NCBI GenBank assembly: GCA_964523395.1
Contig: CAZFXS010000004.1
Location: forward strand, 62,001 to 126,000
DNA: 64,000 nucleotides
Source of the DNA: JANYJZ01 sp964523395
GTDB taxonomy: Bacteria; Bacteroidota; Ignavibacteria; UBA10030; SZUA-254
Direction: 5' to 3'
Positions 26,781 to 35,112 of the stretch are shown one piece after another. The first letter of the stretch is position 1. Each line of letters starts with the position of its first letter. The notes beneath the pieces were generated by a model, which was given only the letters and a program-made list of their open reading frames with translations, had not been told where the DNA came from and did not search any database. A program made the position numbers and the translations under genes.

Positions 26781-29516
26781 ATGATCGGTCAAACCATATC
26801 TCATTACAATATTCTTGAGAAACTAGGCGAGGGTGGAATGGGCATCGTCTATAAAGCCGAAGACACCAAACTCGACCGCACAGTCGCTCTGAAATTCCTT
26901 CCGGCTCAACTCGCGGCAACCGCGCAGGACAAGGCACGGTTCGTACAGGAAGCCAAGGCCGCCGCGGCGCTGAATCATCCCAACGTTTGTTCCATTATCG
27001 ATATCCAGGAACATGATGGTCAAATGTTCATGGTCATGGAATTTGTTGATGGCCAGACACTGCGCGAAAAGATCGGAACACTTTTGCTGAAACAGGCAAT
27101 TGATGTCGGTATTCAAATTGCCGACGGGCTCGCCGCCGCGCATGAGAAAGGTATTGTTCACAGGGATATCAAGCCCGAGAACATTATGATCCGTAAGGAC
27201 GGCATCCCACAGATTATGGATTTCGGATTGGCAAAACTTCGCAGCGCTTCCAGTAAGATTAACCGTTTAACGAAAGAAGGAAGTACGGTCGGCACCGCCG
27301 GCTACATGTCGCCCGAACAGGTACAGGGTCAGGATGTTGATCACCGCTCGGATATTTTTTCGTATGGCGTTGTATTGTATGAGATTTTTACCGGACAGCT
27401 TCCGTTCAAAGGTGTGCACGAAACAGCACTTGCGTACGAGATCGTCAATGTCGATGCCGCGCCGATGTCATCCTTTAAACAGGATATTGATCCTGCACTT
27501 GACGCGATTATCCTTGACTGTTTGGAAAAAGACGTAAAAGAACGCTGCCAATCCGTCGCCGAGGTTGCGCGAGACCTGAGAAAGATACGTCGGGAATCAA
27601 CACGCCAACGCGCCAGCAGAGTCACGGCATCCCGGCCGGCGTATGTGCCTTCGTCATCACCAGGAGAAACTCTTCTTGCATCGTCTGGAATTAATCCTGG
27701 TGCAGTTCTGAGGAAGAAATTTCACATCGGATGGATGGCCACGATTGTATTTCTTCTCTCTACTGCACTGTTTGCCTTTCTCTACTTTAACCGTCCGGCG
27801 CAGAAAGTTCAGGTCATTCGTTCGTTCATTCTCTCCCCGGAGAAAACAACCTTTGCAAATCAGGCAGGCGGGCAAGGAGGAGGGCATTTTGCCATCTCCC
27901 CGGATGGGAACAGTCTTGTGTTTGCTGCAGTGGATTCTTCTGGCAAATCCCGTTTGTGGGTGAGGAACTTCAGCTCGCTTTCGGCACAGCCACTGCCCGG
28001 CACCGAAGGCGGGTTCTATCCATTCTGGTCACCCGACAATCACTTCATCGGTTTTTTTGCTTCTGGTAAGTTAAAAAAGATTGAAGCCGCAGGCGGACCA
28101 CCGTTGACAATTTGCGATGCACAATCAGGCCGCGGCGGATCGTGGAATCAGGATGGTGAAATCGTCTTTTCCCCAAACGCGTTTGATATCATTTACAGAG
28201 TTCCGGCAGGTGGGGGCACTCCTGTGGCAATTACGAAACTTGACACGGCACGCCGGGAACGAACGCATCGCTGGCCCCGGTTTCTCCCGGACGGCAACCA
28301 CATATTCTACTTCGCGCGCATTACGGGCACTGGCGGAGGTTTCAACGAAGGAGATGCTTTATATGTTGCCTCGCTTGATGGAACAATGAACAAGCGCATC
28401 GGCCCTGTAAGCGGGAACGTCGAGTACGCCAACGGCTATCTCTTGTTCCTCCGGGAAAAGACGCTGATGGCACAACCGTTTGATGTGAACGAACTTGGCT
28501 TCACGGGCGATGCTGTTCCCGTGGCTGAACAGGTTCAATTCGATCCCGGATTCAGCAAAGGAAAGTTCTCAGTTTCCAACGATGGGAATCTTGTCTATCA
28601 AATGGGTAGCGCCATTTCAGGTTCTCAGTTAGTCTGGGTTGACCGCACAGGCAAACAAATCAGTGTATTGGGCGGGACTGCCGAGTACGCTTCGGCAAGA
28701 CTTTCTCAGGATGAAAAGAAAGTCGTTGTGGAATTGTTTGATCCGCAACTGCGCAATCAGGACATCTGGATTTATGAGGTAGCGCGTGACATCCGGACTC
28801 GGTTCACGTTTGATGCAGCGGCGGATCGGTCGCCTATCTGGTCTCCCGATGGAAATCGTGTCGTATTTCGTTCAGATCGCAAGGGGCGGTTCGATCTTTA
28901 TCAAAAACCTTCCAGCGGCGCCGGCACTGAACAGTTGCTCGTCGCATCTGACCTGGATAAAACCCCATCAGATTGGTCTGCTGATGGACGATATATTACG
29001 TATTTCTCAATTGGTGATCCAAAGACGAAGGTGGATCTCTGGGTTTTGCCGCTGTTTCCCGAAGGGACAAATGGTGATCAGAAACCGATTCCATTCCTTC
29101 AAACTGAGTTCAATGAGACAGGTGGACGGTTTTCTCCAGATATGAAATGGATTGTGTATGTATCAGACGAATCCGGTAAGAGCGAAGTATATGTACGACC
29201 GTTCCCCGGCCCCGGCGGCAAATGGCAAGTTTCTATGAACGGAGGTGCCTTCCCGAGGTGGCGACGTGATGGGAAAGAATTGTATTACTTATCAGACGAT
29301 GGTGAAGTGATGGTGGCAGAGGTTAAAGGAATCGGTTCAACGTTTGAGGTCGGGGCAGTCCGTCCGCTCTTCGATCTGCAATCGAAAGGTCAAAGTACGT
29401 TTCAGGATGTAAGCGCCGACGGACAACGGTTTTTGGTGAATCTCTTCCCTACCGAACAATCATCTTCTCCCATTACTCTTGTAACAAACTGGGTGTCGGA
29501 GTTGAAAAAGAAATAA
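26781..29516 (+). CDS. Transmembrane Ser/Thr kinase K5 with beta-propeller sensor
   Basis: 911 residues. Kinase motifs GEGGMGIV, VALKFLP, HRDIKPEN and DFGLAKLRS are complete. A basic juxtamembrane stretch (RRESTRQRASRV) precedes one membrane helix at about 316-336 (WMATIVFLLSTALFAFLYF). The outer part (about 345-905) is a TolB/WD40-like propeller with repeated SPDG-type turns (FAISPDGNSLVF, PIWSPDGNRVVFRSDRKG). It ends LVTNWVSELKKK, an ending shared with K6, K8, K11 and K14. It is the first gene after the lipoprotein terminator and lacks the array spacer upstream. Confidence 0.93.
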   Translation: MIGQTISHYNILEKLGEGGMGIVYKAEDTKLDRTVALKFLPAQLAATAQDKARFVQEAKAAAALNHPNVCSIIDIQEHDGQMFMVMEFVDGQTLREKIGTLLLKQAIDVGIQIADGLAAAHEKGIVHRDIKPENIMIRKDGIPQIMDFGLAKLRSASSKINRLTKEGSTVGTAGYMSPEQVQGQDVDHRSDIFSYGVVLYEIFTGQLPFKGVHETALAYEIVNVDAAPMSSFKQDIDPALDAIILDCLEKDVKERCQSVAEVARDLRKIRRESTRQRASRVTASRPAYVPSSSPGETLLASSGINPGAVLRKKFHIGWMATIVFLLSTALFAFLYFNRPAQKVQVIRSFILSPEKTTFANQAGGQGGGHFAISPDGNSLVFAAVDSSGKSRLWVRNFSSLSAQPLPGTEGGFYPFWSPDNHFIGFFASGKLKKIEAAGGPPLTICDAQSGRGGSWNQDGEIVFSPNAFDIIYRVPAGGGTPVAITKLDTARRERTHRWPRFLPDGNHIFYFARITGTGGGFNEGDALYVASLDGTMNKRIGPVSGNVEYANGYLLFLREKTLMAQPFDVNELGFTGDAVPVAEQVQFDPGFSKGKFSVSNDGNLVYQMGSAISGSQLVWVDRTGKQISVLGGTAEYASARLSQDEKKVVVELFDPQLRNQDIWIYEVARDIRTRFTFDAAADRSPIWSPDGNRVVFRSDRKGRFDLYQKPSSGAGTEQLLVASDLDKTPSDWSADGRYITYFSIGDPKTKVDLWVLPLFPEGTNGDQKPIPFLQTEFNETGGRFSPDMKWIVYVSDESGKSEVYVRPFPGPGGKWQVSMNGGAFPRWRRDGKELYYLSDDGEVMVAEVKGIGSTFEVGAVRPLFDLQSKGQSTFQDVSADGQRFLVNLFPTEQSSSPITLVTNWVSELKKK

Positions 29517-29593
29517 AAGTAATTGTTTCATTGATTTGGTTTATTCATTGAATCAATGGACAAATCATTCAAAGAACAGCTGAAAAAATTATT
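29517..29593 (+). repeat. Kinase-array spacer repeat K5-K6
   Basis: AT-rich spacer with TTCATTGATTTGG, then the dyad-like CATTGAATCAATGG followed by ACAAATC. No Shine-Dalgarno sequence before the K6 ATG. Confidence 0.7.
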
Positions 29594-32341
29594 ATGATTG
29601 GTTCAACAATTTCTCACTATAAAATCCTTGAGAAGTTAGGCGAGGGTGGCATGGGCATCGTTTACAAGGCCGAAGACACCAAACTCGACCGTGTCGTCGC
29701 GCTGAAGTTTCTCCCTCCACACTTAAATTCTTCCGAACAGGATAAAGCCCGCTTCATCCAGGAAGCGAAAGCAGCATCGGCACTCAACCACCCGAATGTC
29801 TGTACCATCCACGCGATTGAAGAACATGAAGGTCAACTGTTTATTGCCATGGAATTCGTGGACGGTCAAACGCTCCGAGATAAACGTGGATCGGTGAACT
29901 TCAAACAAGCAATTGATATCGGTATCCAGATCGCTGATGGTTTGGCCGCGGCGCACGAGAAAGGCATCGTCCACCGCGATATCAAGCCGGAGAATATCAT
30001 GATCCGCAAAGACGGCATCGCGCAAATTATGGATTTTGGTCTGGCAAAGCTGAGGGCAAGCGGCAGTAAAATTTCGCGGCTGACGAAAGAAGGAAGTACC
30101 GTCGGTACGGCGGGATATATGTCCCCAGAACAGGTACAGGGACAGGATTCCGATCATCGTTCGGATATTTTCTCATTCGGCGTCGTACTGTATGAATTGC
30201 TCGTCGGACAACTTCCTTTCAAAGGCGTGCACGAAACCGCCCTCGCGTACGAGATTGTGAATGTCGATCCCCCTCCCATGTCGGCTGTGAAACCGGAGAT
30301 CGATCCGAACCTTGATGCGATCGTGCTTCAGTGTTTGGAAAAAGATCCACGTGAAAGAAATCAATCGGTCGCGCAAATCTCGCTCGACCTGAAACGATAC
30401 CGCCGTGAATCGAGCAGGCAGAAGATGAGCCGCATTACCGCGGCACGCCCGGTGATCAATCCATCGTCTATCCAGGCTGGAGAAGGATTGCGCCAGGAGC
30501 AAACTGAACACGCTCAATATGCCCACGGCATGAACAAACTCTTTTGGCTCATAACTGCCATGTTCTTTCTCGGTATGGTAGCTTTTGCTGTATTGTACTT
30601 TAAACAGCCCATCGCAGAGGTGCATTCCATTACGGCAAACATTCTCCCACCCGAGAAGCTTTCCTTCGCCACACAATCGGGCGGATCCGGTGAAGGATTG
30701 CTGGAACTCTCCCCCGACGGGACGTTGTTGGTTTTTGTCGCAGCGGATTCCGTGGGGAAGACCCGCCTCATGATCAGGCCGCTCAATGGACTTTCTACAA
30801 GAGCATTTCCGGGAACCGAGAATCCATCGTATCCATTCTGGTCTCCGGATAGCAGATACATCGGCTTTTTCCAGACGGGAAAGCTCAAAAAGATCGAAGC
30901 ATCCGGCGGACCACCGATTACCATCTGCGATGCGGCCGATGCACGTGGCGGTTCCTGGAATCAGGATGGTGTGATTATTTTCGCTCCAACGTCGATCGAT
31001 CGGATCCATCAAGTTTCCGCTGCCGGTGGCTCCCCCACTCCCATAACAACACTGGATTCAACTCGGCATGAGAGAACACACCGATGGCCCTATTTCCTTC
31101 CTGACGGGAAACACTTCCTCTACTTCTCGCGCTCGAGCTTCGGTGGTGTTGAACGCGACGAGGACGCACTGATGGTGGCCTCTCTCGATGGCACACTTAA
31201 TAAACGCGTGATGTCCGCAAAAGGGAATGTTGCGTTCGTATCGGGCTACCTGATTTATTTGCGTGAAAAAACGCTCATGGCGCAACCATTCGATGCGAGC
31301 AGCCTTGAACCGTCGGGCGAAGGCACGCCCATTGCAGAACCGGTTGAGTACGATCTTGGATTCAATAGAGCGGTCTATTCCGTGTCGCAGAATGGAACGC
31401 TTGTCTACCAGTCGAGCGGCACGCAAGCAGGATACCAGTTGCAGTGGTACGATCGGACCGGCAAATTCGTTAGCTCGATCGGAGAACCCGGTGACTATGG
31501 CTATGATGCTCTCTCTCCGGATGGGCAAAGGGTGGCGTTCGATCTGTATGACGGGCAAGCACGAAATCGGGATATCTGGATCTTTGATCTCGCGCGCGGG
31601 ATCAAAACGCGATTTACGTTCGATGCGTCTGTGGACGAACTTCCTATTTGGTCTCCCGATGGCAGCCGCCTTCTTTTCCACTCGGATCGGAAGGGACATT
31701 ACGATCTTTATCAGAAAACGACCAGCGGCGCCGGCTACGAAGAAATTCTTTTCGAATCCCCTATTCCAAAAAGTCCGTCCGATTGGTCTTCCGACGGAAA
31801 ATTTATTTCGTACATCACATTTGAGCAAAAGACGAAAGCGGACTTATGGATCCTCCCGCTCGACGGGGAGAAAAAGCCGTTCGTCTTTCTTCAAACAGAT
31901 TTTGATGAGGGCCCCGGACTGTTTTCCCCTGACAGCCGTTGGATGGCCTACATATCGAATGAGTCGGGAAGTTATGAGGTGTACATTCGGCCTTTTATTG
32001 GGACGGATGGAAAAGTTGCAGTCAACCAGACGAGAAAGTGGCAGGTGTCCGTCAATGGTATTGCCATCTCGTCGTGGCTTCGTTGGAGCCGGGACGGCAA
32101 ACAACTCTATTATGTATCAAGTGACAACAAGATGATGACTGCTGATGTCCGGGCAATCGGTGATGCGCTGGAGATCGGTACACTTACGCCTCTCTTTGAT
32201 ATGCCGTCGCAGGGCTTGAGCTTTTTTGCAGATGTTTCTGCTGATGGAACAAAGTTTCTTCTGGCGAGTGCGGTCGGCGGGCATTCATCTCCACCCCTCA
32301 CGCTCGTGACAAACTGGATGGAGATGTTGAAGAAGAAGTAA
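29594..32341 (+). CDS. Transmembrane Ser/Thr kinase K6 with beta-propeller sensor
   Basis: 915 residues, the closest overall relative of K5 in the window. Motifs GEGGMGIV, VALKFLP, HRDIKPEN and DFGLAKLRA are intact. The juxtamembrane RRESSRQKMSRI is followed by a membrane helix at about 314-335 (LFWLITAMFFLGMVAFAVLYF). The propeller (about 345-910) shows LELSPDGTLLVF, YPFWSPDSRYIGFF and LPIWSPDGSRLLFHSDRKG. A short insertion (GTDGKVAVNQTRKWQVSVNG) distinguishes its last blades from K5. Probably co-transcribed with K5. Confidence 0.93.
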   Translation: MIGSTISHYKILEKLGEGGMGIVYKAEDTKLDRVVALKFLPPHLNSSEQDKARFIQEAKAASALNHPNVCTIHAIEEHEGQLFIAMEFVDGQTLRDKRGSVNFKQAIDIGIQIADGLAAAHEKGIVHRDIKPENIMIRKDGIAQIMDFGLAKLRASGSKISRLTKEGSTVGTAGYMSPEQVQGQDSDHRSDIFSFGVVLYELLVGQLPFKGVHETALAYEIVNVDPPPMSAVKPEIDPNLDAIVLQCLEKDPRERNQSVAQISLDLKRYRRESSRQKMSRITAARPVINPSSIQAGEGLRQEQTEHAQYAHGMNKLFWLITAMFFLGMVAFAVLYFKQPIAEVHSITANILPPEKLSFATQSGGSGEGLLELSPDGTLLVFVAADSVGKTRLMIRPLNGLSTRAFPGTENPSYPFWSPDSRYIGFFQTGKLKKIEASGGPPITICDAADARGGSWNQDGVIIFAPTSIDRIHQVSAAGGSPTPITTLDSTRHERTHRWPYFLPDGKHFLYFSRSSFGGVERDEDALMVASLDGTLNKRVMSAKGNVAFVSGYLIYLREKTLMAQPFDASSLEPSGEGTPIAEPVEYDLGFNRAVYSVSQNGTLVYQSSGTQAGYQLQWYDRTGKFVSSIGEPGDYGYDALSPDGQRVAFDLYDGQARNRDIWIFDLARGIKTRFTFDASVDELPIWSPDGSRLLFHSDRKGHYDLYQKTTSGAGYEEILFESPIPKSPSDWSSDGKFISYITFEQKTKADLWILPLDGEKKPFVFLQTDFDEGPGLFSPDSRWMAYISNESGSYEVYIRPFIGTDGKVAVNQTRKWQVSVNGIAISSWLRWSRDGKQLYYVSSDNKMMTADVRAIGDALEIGTLTPLFDMPSQGLSFFADVSADGTKFLLASAVGGHSSPPLTLVTNWMEMLKKK

Positions 32342-32409
32342 AAGCAATTGTATCATTGATTCATTGTTTCATTGAGTCAATAAGAAAATGAACAAATGGA
32401 AAAATATTT
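32342..32409 (+). repeat. Kinase-array spacer repeat K6-K7
   Basis: Spacer with ATCATTGATTCATTG, TTTCATTGAGTCAATAA and GAAAATGAACAAATGG words directly before the K7 start region. Confidence 0.7.
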
Positions 32410-35034
32410 ATGATCGGCTCAACAATATCGCATTATAAAATCCTCGAGAAACTCGGTGAGGGAGGTATGGGCGTCGTGTACAAAGCTCTCGACACACAGC
32501 TCGACCGCACCGTCGCTCTGAAGTTCATGCCACACCACATTACACCTGATGAAGCCGAACAGGCCCGCTTTTTACAGGAGGCGAAAGCCGCATCATCACT
32601 CAATCATCCAAATGTCTGCACAATCTACGGCATCCATGATGAAGGCGGGCAAAAGTTTATCGAAATGGAATTTGTGGAAGGTGTAACATTGCGGCACAAG
32701 CTTCCTGTCGCATCGCTTACCGAAGCTATAACATTTGCCGTGCAGATGGGCGATGCGCTTCATGAAGCACACCAAAAGGGAATTGTGCACAGAGATATTA
32801 AGGCCGACAACATCATGATCAACGCCAAGAATCAGGTGAAGGTTATGGATTTCGGACTCGCGAAACTCAAAGGCAGCCTTAAAATCACCAAAGCTACTTC
32901 CACTGTCGGCACGCTTGCATATATGGCTCCGGAGCAAATCCAGGGTGGGGATGTTGATGCGCGAAGTGATATTTTTTCTTACGGGGTAGTCCTCTACGAA
33001 ATGCTCACCGGCAAACTTCCCTTCCGCACCGAACATGAGGCCGCGCTGATGTATTCCATCATCAACGATGAACCGGAACCGATACAGAAATACCGTAGCG
33101 ACCTCTCCCCTGTTCTGATGAATCTCATTTCACGCGCACTGGAGAAAGATCCGAACGACCGCTACCAATCCATCAACGAAATGGTCATTGAATTACGGAG
33201 ACTGCAGAAACAATCCACAAAAGTATCGCGAACTTCCCTCTCGTCAATGCCTGTGCAGGATGTTTCCCGGATGGCTTCTTCTGTTTCTTCCGCCACTATT
33301 CCTGTTGCTGAGCCAAAGAAAAGCAAGATGGGACTCTACATCGGTATCTCTGCGGCCGCAGTCCTGATTCTTGCCGCAGTTTTGTGGATGTTTGTGTTGA
33401 CACCGCCGTCCGGTGTTGCCATAAATCCCAACATGACATTTAGAACGCTTCAGATTCCTTTTCAGGAGATCGGATTTCCAAGCTTGTCACGAGATGGTGG
33501 GTGGGTGGCGTTCGCCGGAAACGCCGGCGGAAAATCATGGGATGTTTATTTGATGAACACAAGTTCAGGGGAGCCGCGTCAGATCACAACAGATTCCACA
33601 GCGTTTATGCAGACCGCTGATCTTTCTCCCGATGGAAGCCAGATTGCGTACGACCGGTCAGATAAAGGTTTTACAAAACCGGAAATCGCGATTGTTTCAT
33701 CTCTTGGGGGGTTCAGCAAACGTATCGTCAACGTCGGCTACACACCAAGATGGAGGCCGGACGGAGAGCGAATCGCATATGTGTTGCATCCCCAGTGGGG
33801 AAGCAAATCCGGTAAGATCGAATTCAGATCCGTAAAGCCGAATGGCTCGGATGACCGGCTGGAATTTTCTGATAGTCTGCAAGCAACTACCATTTTTTGT
33901 TGGTCTCCTGACGGAAAACAAATATGCTGGACAAGGCGCTCGACTGAGGGTCATTTTGAAATATTCATCCGAAATCTTGAATCCGGGCAAGAACGGCAAA
34001 TCACGTCATTCAAGAAATCAGTTGGGTTTGTCACCTGGACACAAAACGATCAAATTATATTTTCATCCAATATTAATGGCAACGAAAACATATGGATGAT
34101 GCCTTCTTCCGGTGGCTCGCCTGTTCAAATTACGCGCGGCAGCGGACCAGATCTCGCTCCTATTATCTCATCGGATGGTAAACGACTTCTCTATGTCCAG
34201 CAGCAGTCGATTGGAAAAATTTGGATAACTTCATTGCAGGATGGTAACGCGCGACAGTTAACCTTCGACGATGTGAATATCAATAGCCCAAGCTTTTCGG
34301 CTGATGGGAACAAGATAATCTATGTATTGTCCACACCGAGTCCGACCGGAAGTTCTTCTGCGCTCTTTACGATAGATGTGAACACCCTGCAAAAAACGCA
34401 GCTTATCTCGGAAGAAACCAATATCCACTCTCCGATCTGGTCTCCTGACGGAAAATGGATTGCGTATGCCGCGCACCCGGATTCCGTGAACCATGATTCC
34501 ATGAAGACCTATATTATCGACGCGGAAAGCCAGGGATCACCCCGGCAGGTTGGCGCAGGAGAGCCACGGGTCTGGATTGATAATATGTCATTTCTGACCG
34601 GGCGAGAGGCCGGAAACTGGGTTTGCACAATCGAAGGCGCACCTATGACAAGATTCTTTCGTGATTCAACCTACGCGCAGCCGGTTCTTGAAGGGAAATA
34701 CATAATTTACAGCGACGCGTTGCCGACACGCTCGCCCGGCATATGGATCGAGCCCGTGTCAACATCCGGAATAATCTCACAACCCAAACAATTAATAAAA
34801 TCTTTAGGGGGCATAGTGTATGATCCGTCAATGAGATCATTATATTACAGTTCGACACAGAATGACCTGCGGCGCATTTCACTTCCCGACGGAAAAGAGG
34901 AAATTGTTCACGGTACATTTCCTAATTTGCGGGTCAGCTCTTCTTTGTCCGTCAGCCCAGATGGAAAATTCATCGCGTACCTTGATGACAGAACAACGCG
35001 AAAACTCACGATGGTTGAGAATTTGTTCAAGTGA
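32410..35034 (+). CDS. Transmembrane Ser/Thr kinase K7 with TolB-like propeller (hybrid of two array classes)
   Basis: 874 residues. The kinase domain (GEGGMGVV, VALKFMP, HRDIKADN, DFGLAKLKG, STVGTLAYMAPEQIQGG) belongs to the class otherwise joined to TPR sensors (K2, K3, K12, K15). After a membrane helix at about 308-328 (GLYIGISAAAVLILAAVLWMF), however, it carries a TolB-like propeller with many SPDG turns (TADLSPDGSQIAYDRS, IFCWSPDGKQICWT, PIWSPDGKWIAYAAHP). The propeller differs from those of K5, K6 and K8, and the C-terminus lacks the TNW ending. This is evidence of domain shuffling in the array. Confidence 0.92.
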   Translation: MIGSTISHYKILEKLGEGGMGVVYKALDTQLDRTVALKFMPHHITPDEAEQARFLQEAKAASSLNHPNVCTIYGIHDEGGQKFIEMEFVEGVTLRHKLPVASLTEAITFAVQMGDALHEAHQKGIVHRDIKADNIMINAKNQVKVMDFGLAKLKGSLKITKATSTVGTLAYMAPEQIQGGDVDARSDIFSYGVVLYEMLTGKLPFRTEHEAALMYSIINDEPEPIQKYRSDLSPVLMNLISRALEKDPNDRYQSINEMVIELRRLQKQSTKVSRTSLSSMPVQDVSRMASSVSSATIPVAEPKKSKMGLYIGISAAAVLILAAVLWMFVLTPPSGVAINPNMTFRTLQIPFQEIGFPSLSRDGGWVAFAGNAGGKSWDVYLMNTSSGEPRQITTDSTAFMQTADLSPDGSQIAYDRSDKGFTKPEIAIVSSLGGFSKRIVNVGYTPRWRPDGERIAYVLHPQWGSKSGKIEFRSVKPNGSDDRLEFSDSLQATTIFCWSPDGKQICWTRRSTEGHFEIFIRNLESGQERQITSFKKSVGFVTWTQNDQIIFSSNINGNENIWMMPSSGGSPVQITRGSGPDLAPIISSDGKRLLYVQQQSIGKIWITSLQDGNARQLTFDDVNINSPSFSADGNKIIYVLSTPSPTGSSSALFTIDVNTLQKTQLISEETNIHSPIWSPDGKWIAYAAHPDSVNHDSMKTYIIDAESQGSPRQVGAGEPRVWIDNMSFLTGREAGNWVCTIEGAPMTRFFRDSTYAQPVLEGKYIIYSDALPTRSPGIWIEPVSTSGIISQPKQLIKSLGGIVYDPSMRSLYYSSTQNDLRRISLPDGKEEIVHGTFPNLRVSSSLSVSPDGKFIAYLDDRTTRKLTMVENLFK

Positions 35035-35112
35035 ACCGGTAATGAAGGAATTGAAAGATTGAATCACCGGATCATCGATTCAATGAATAAATGAACAAGC
35101 GGAAAAATACTC
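35035..35112 (+). repeat. Kinase-array spacer repeat K7-K8
   Basis: Spacer with GATTGAATCACCGGATCATCGATT, the dyad half TCAATGAATAAATGAAC and GGAAAAATAC, ending at the K8 ATG. Confidence 0.7.

Noticed and set aside
30173..31828. Long minus-strand frames opposite K6
   Set aside because: Shadows of a well-supported kinase gene; no domain seen.
31263..32135. Plus-strand frame inside K6 in another phase
   Set aside because: Arg/Ser-rich translation typical of an out-of-frame reading of a real gene.
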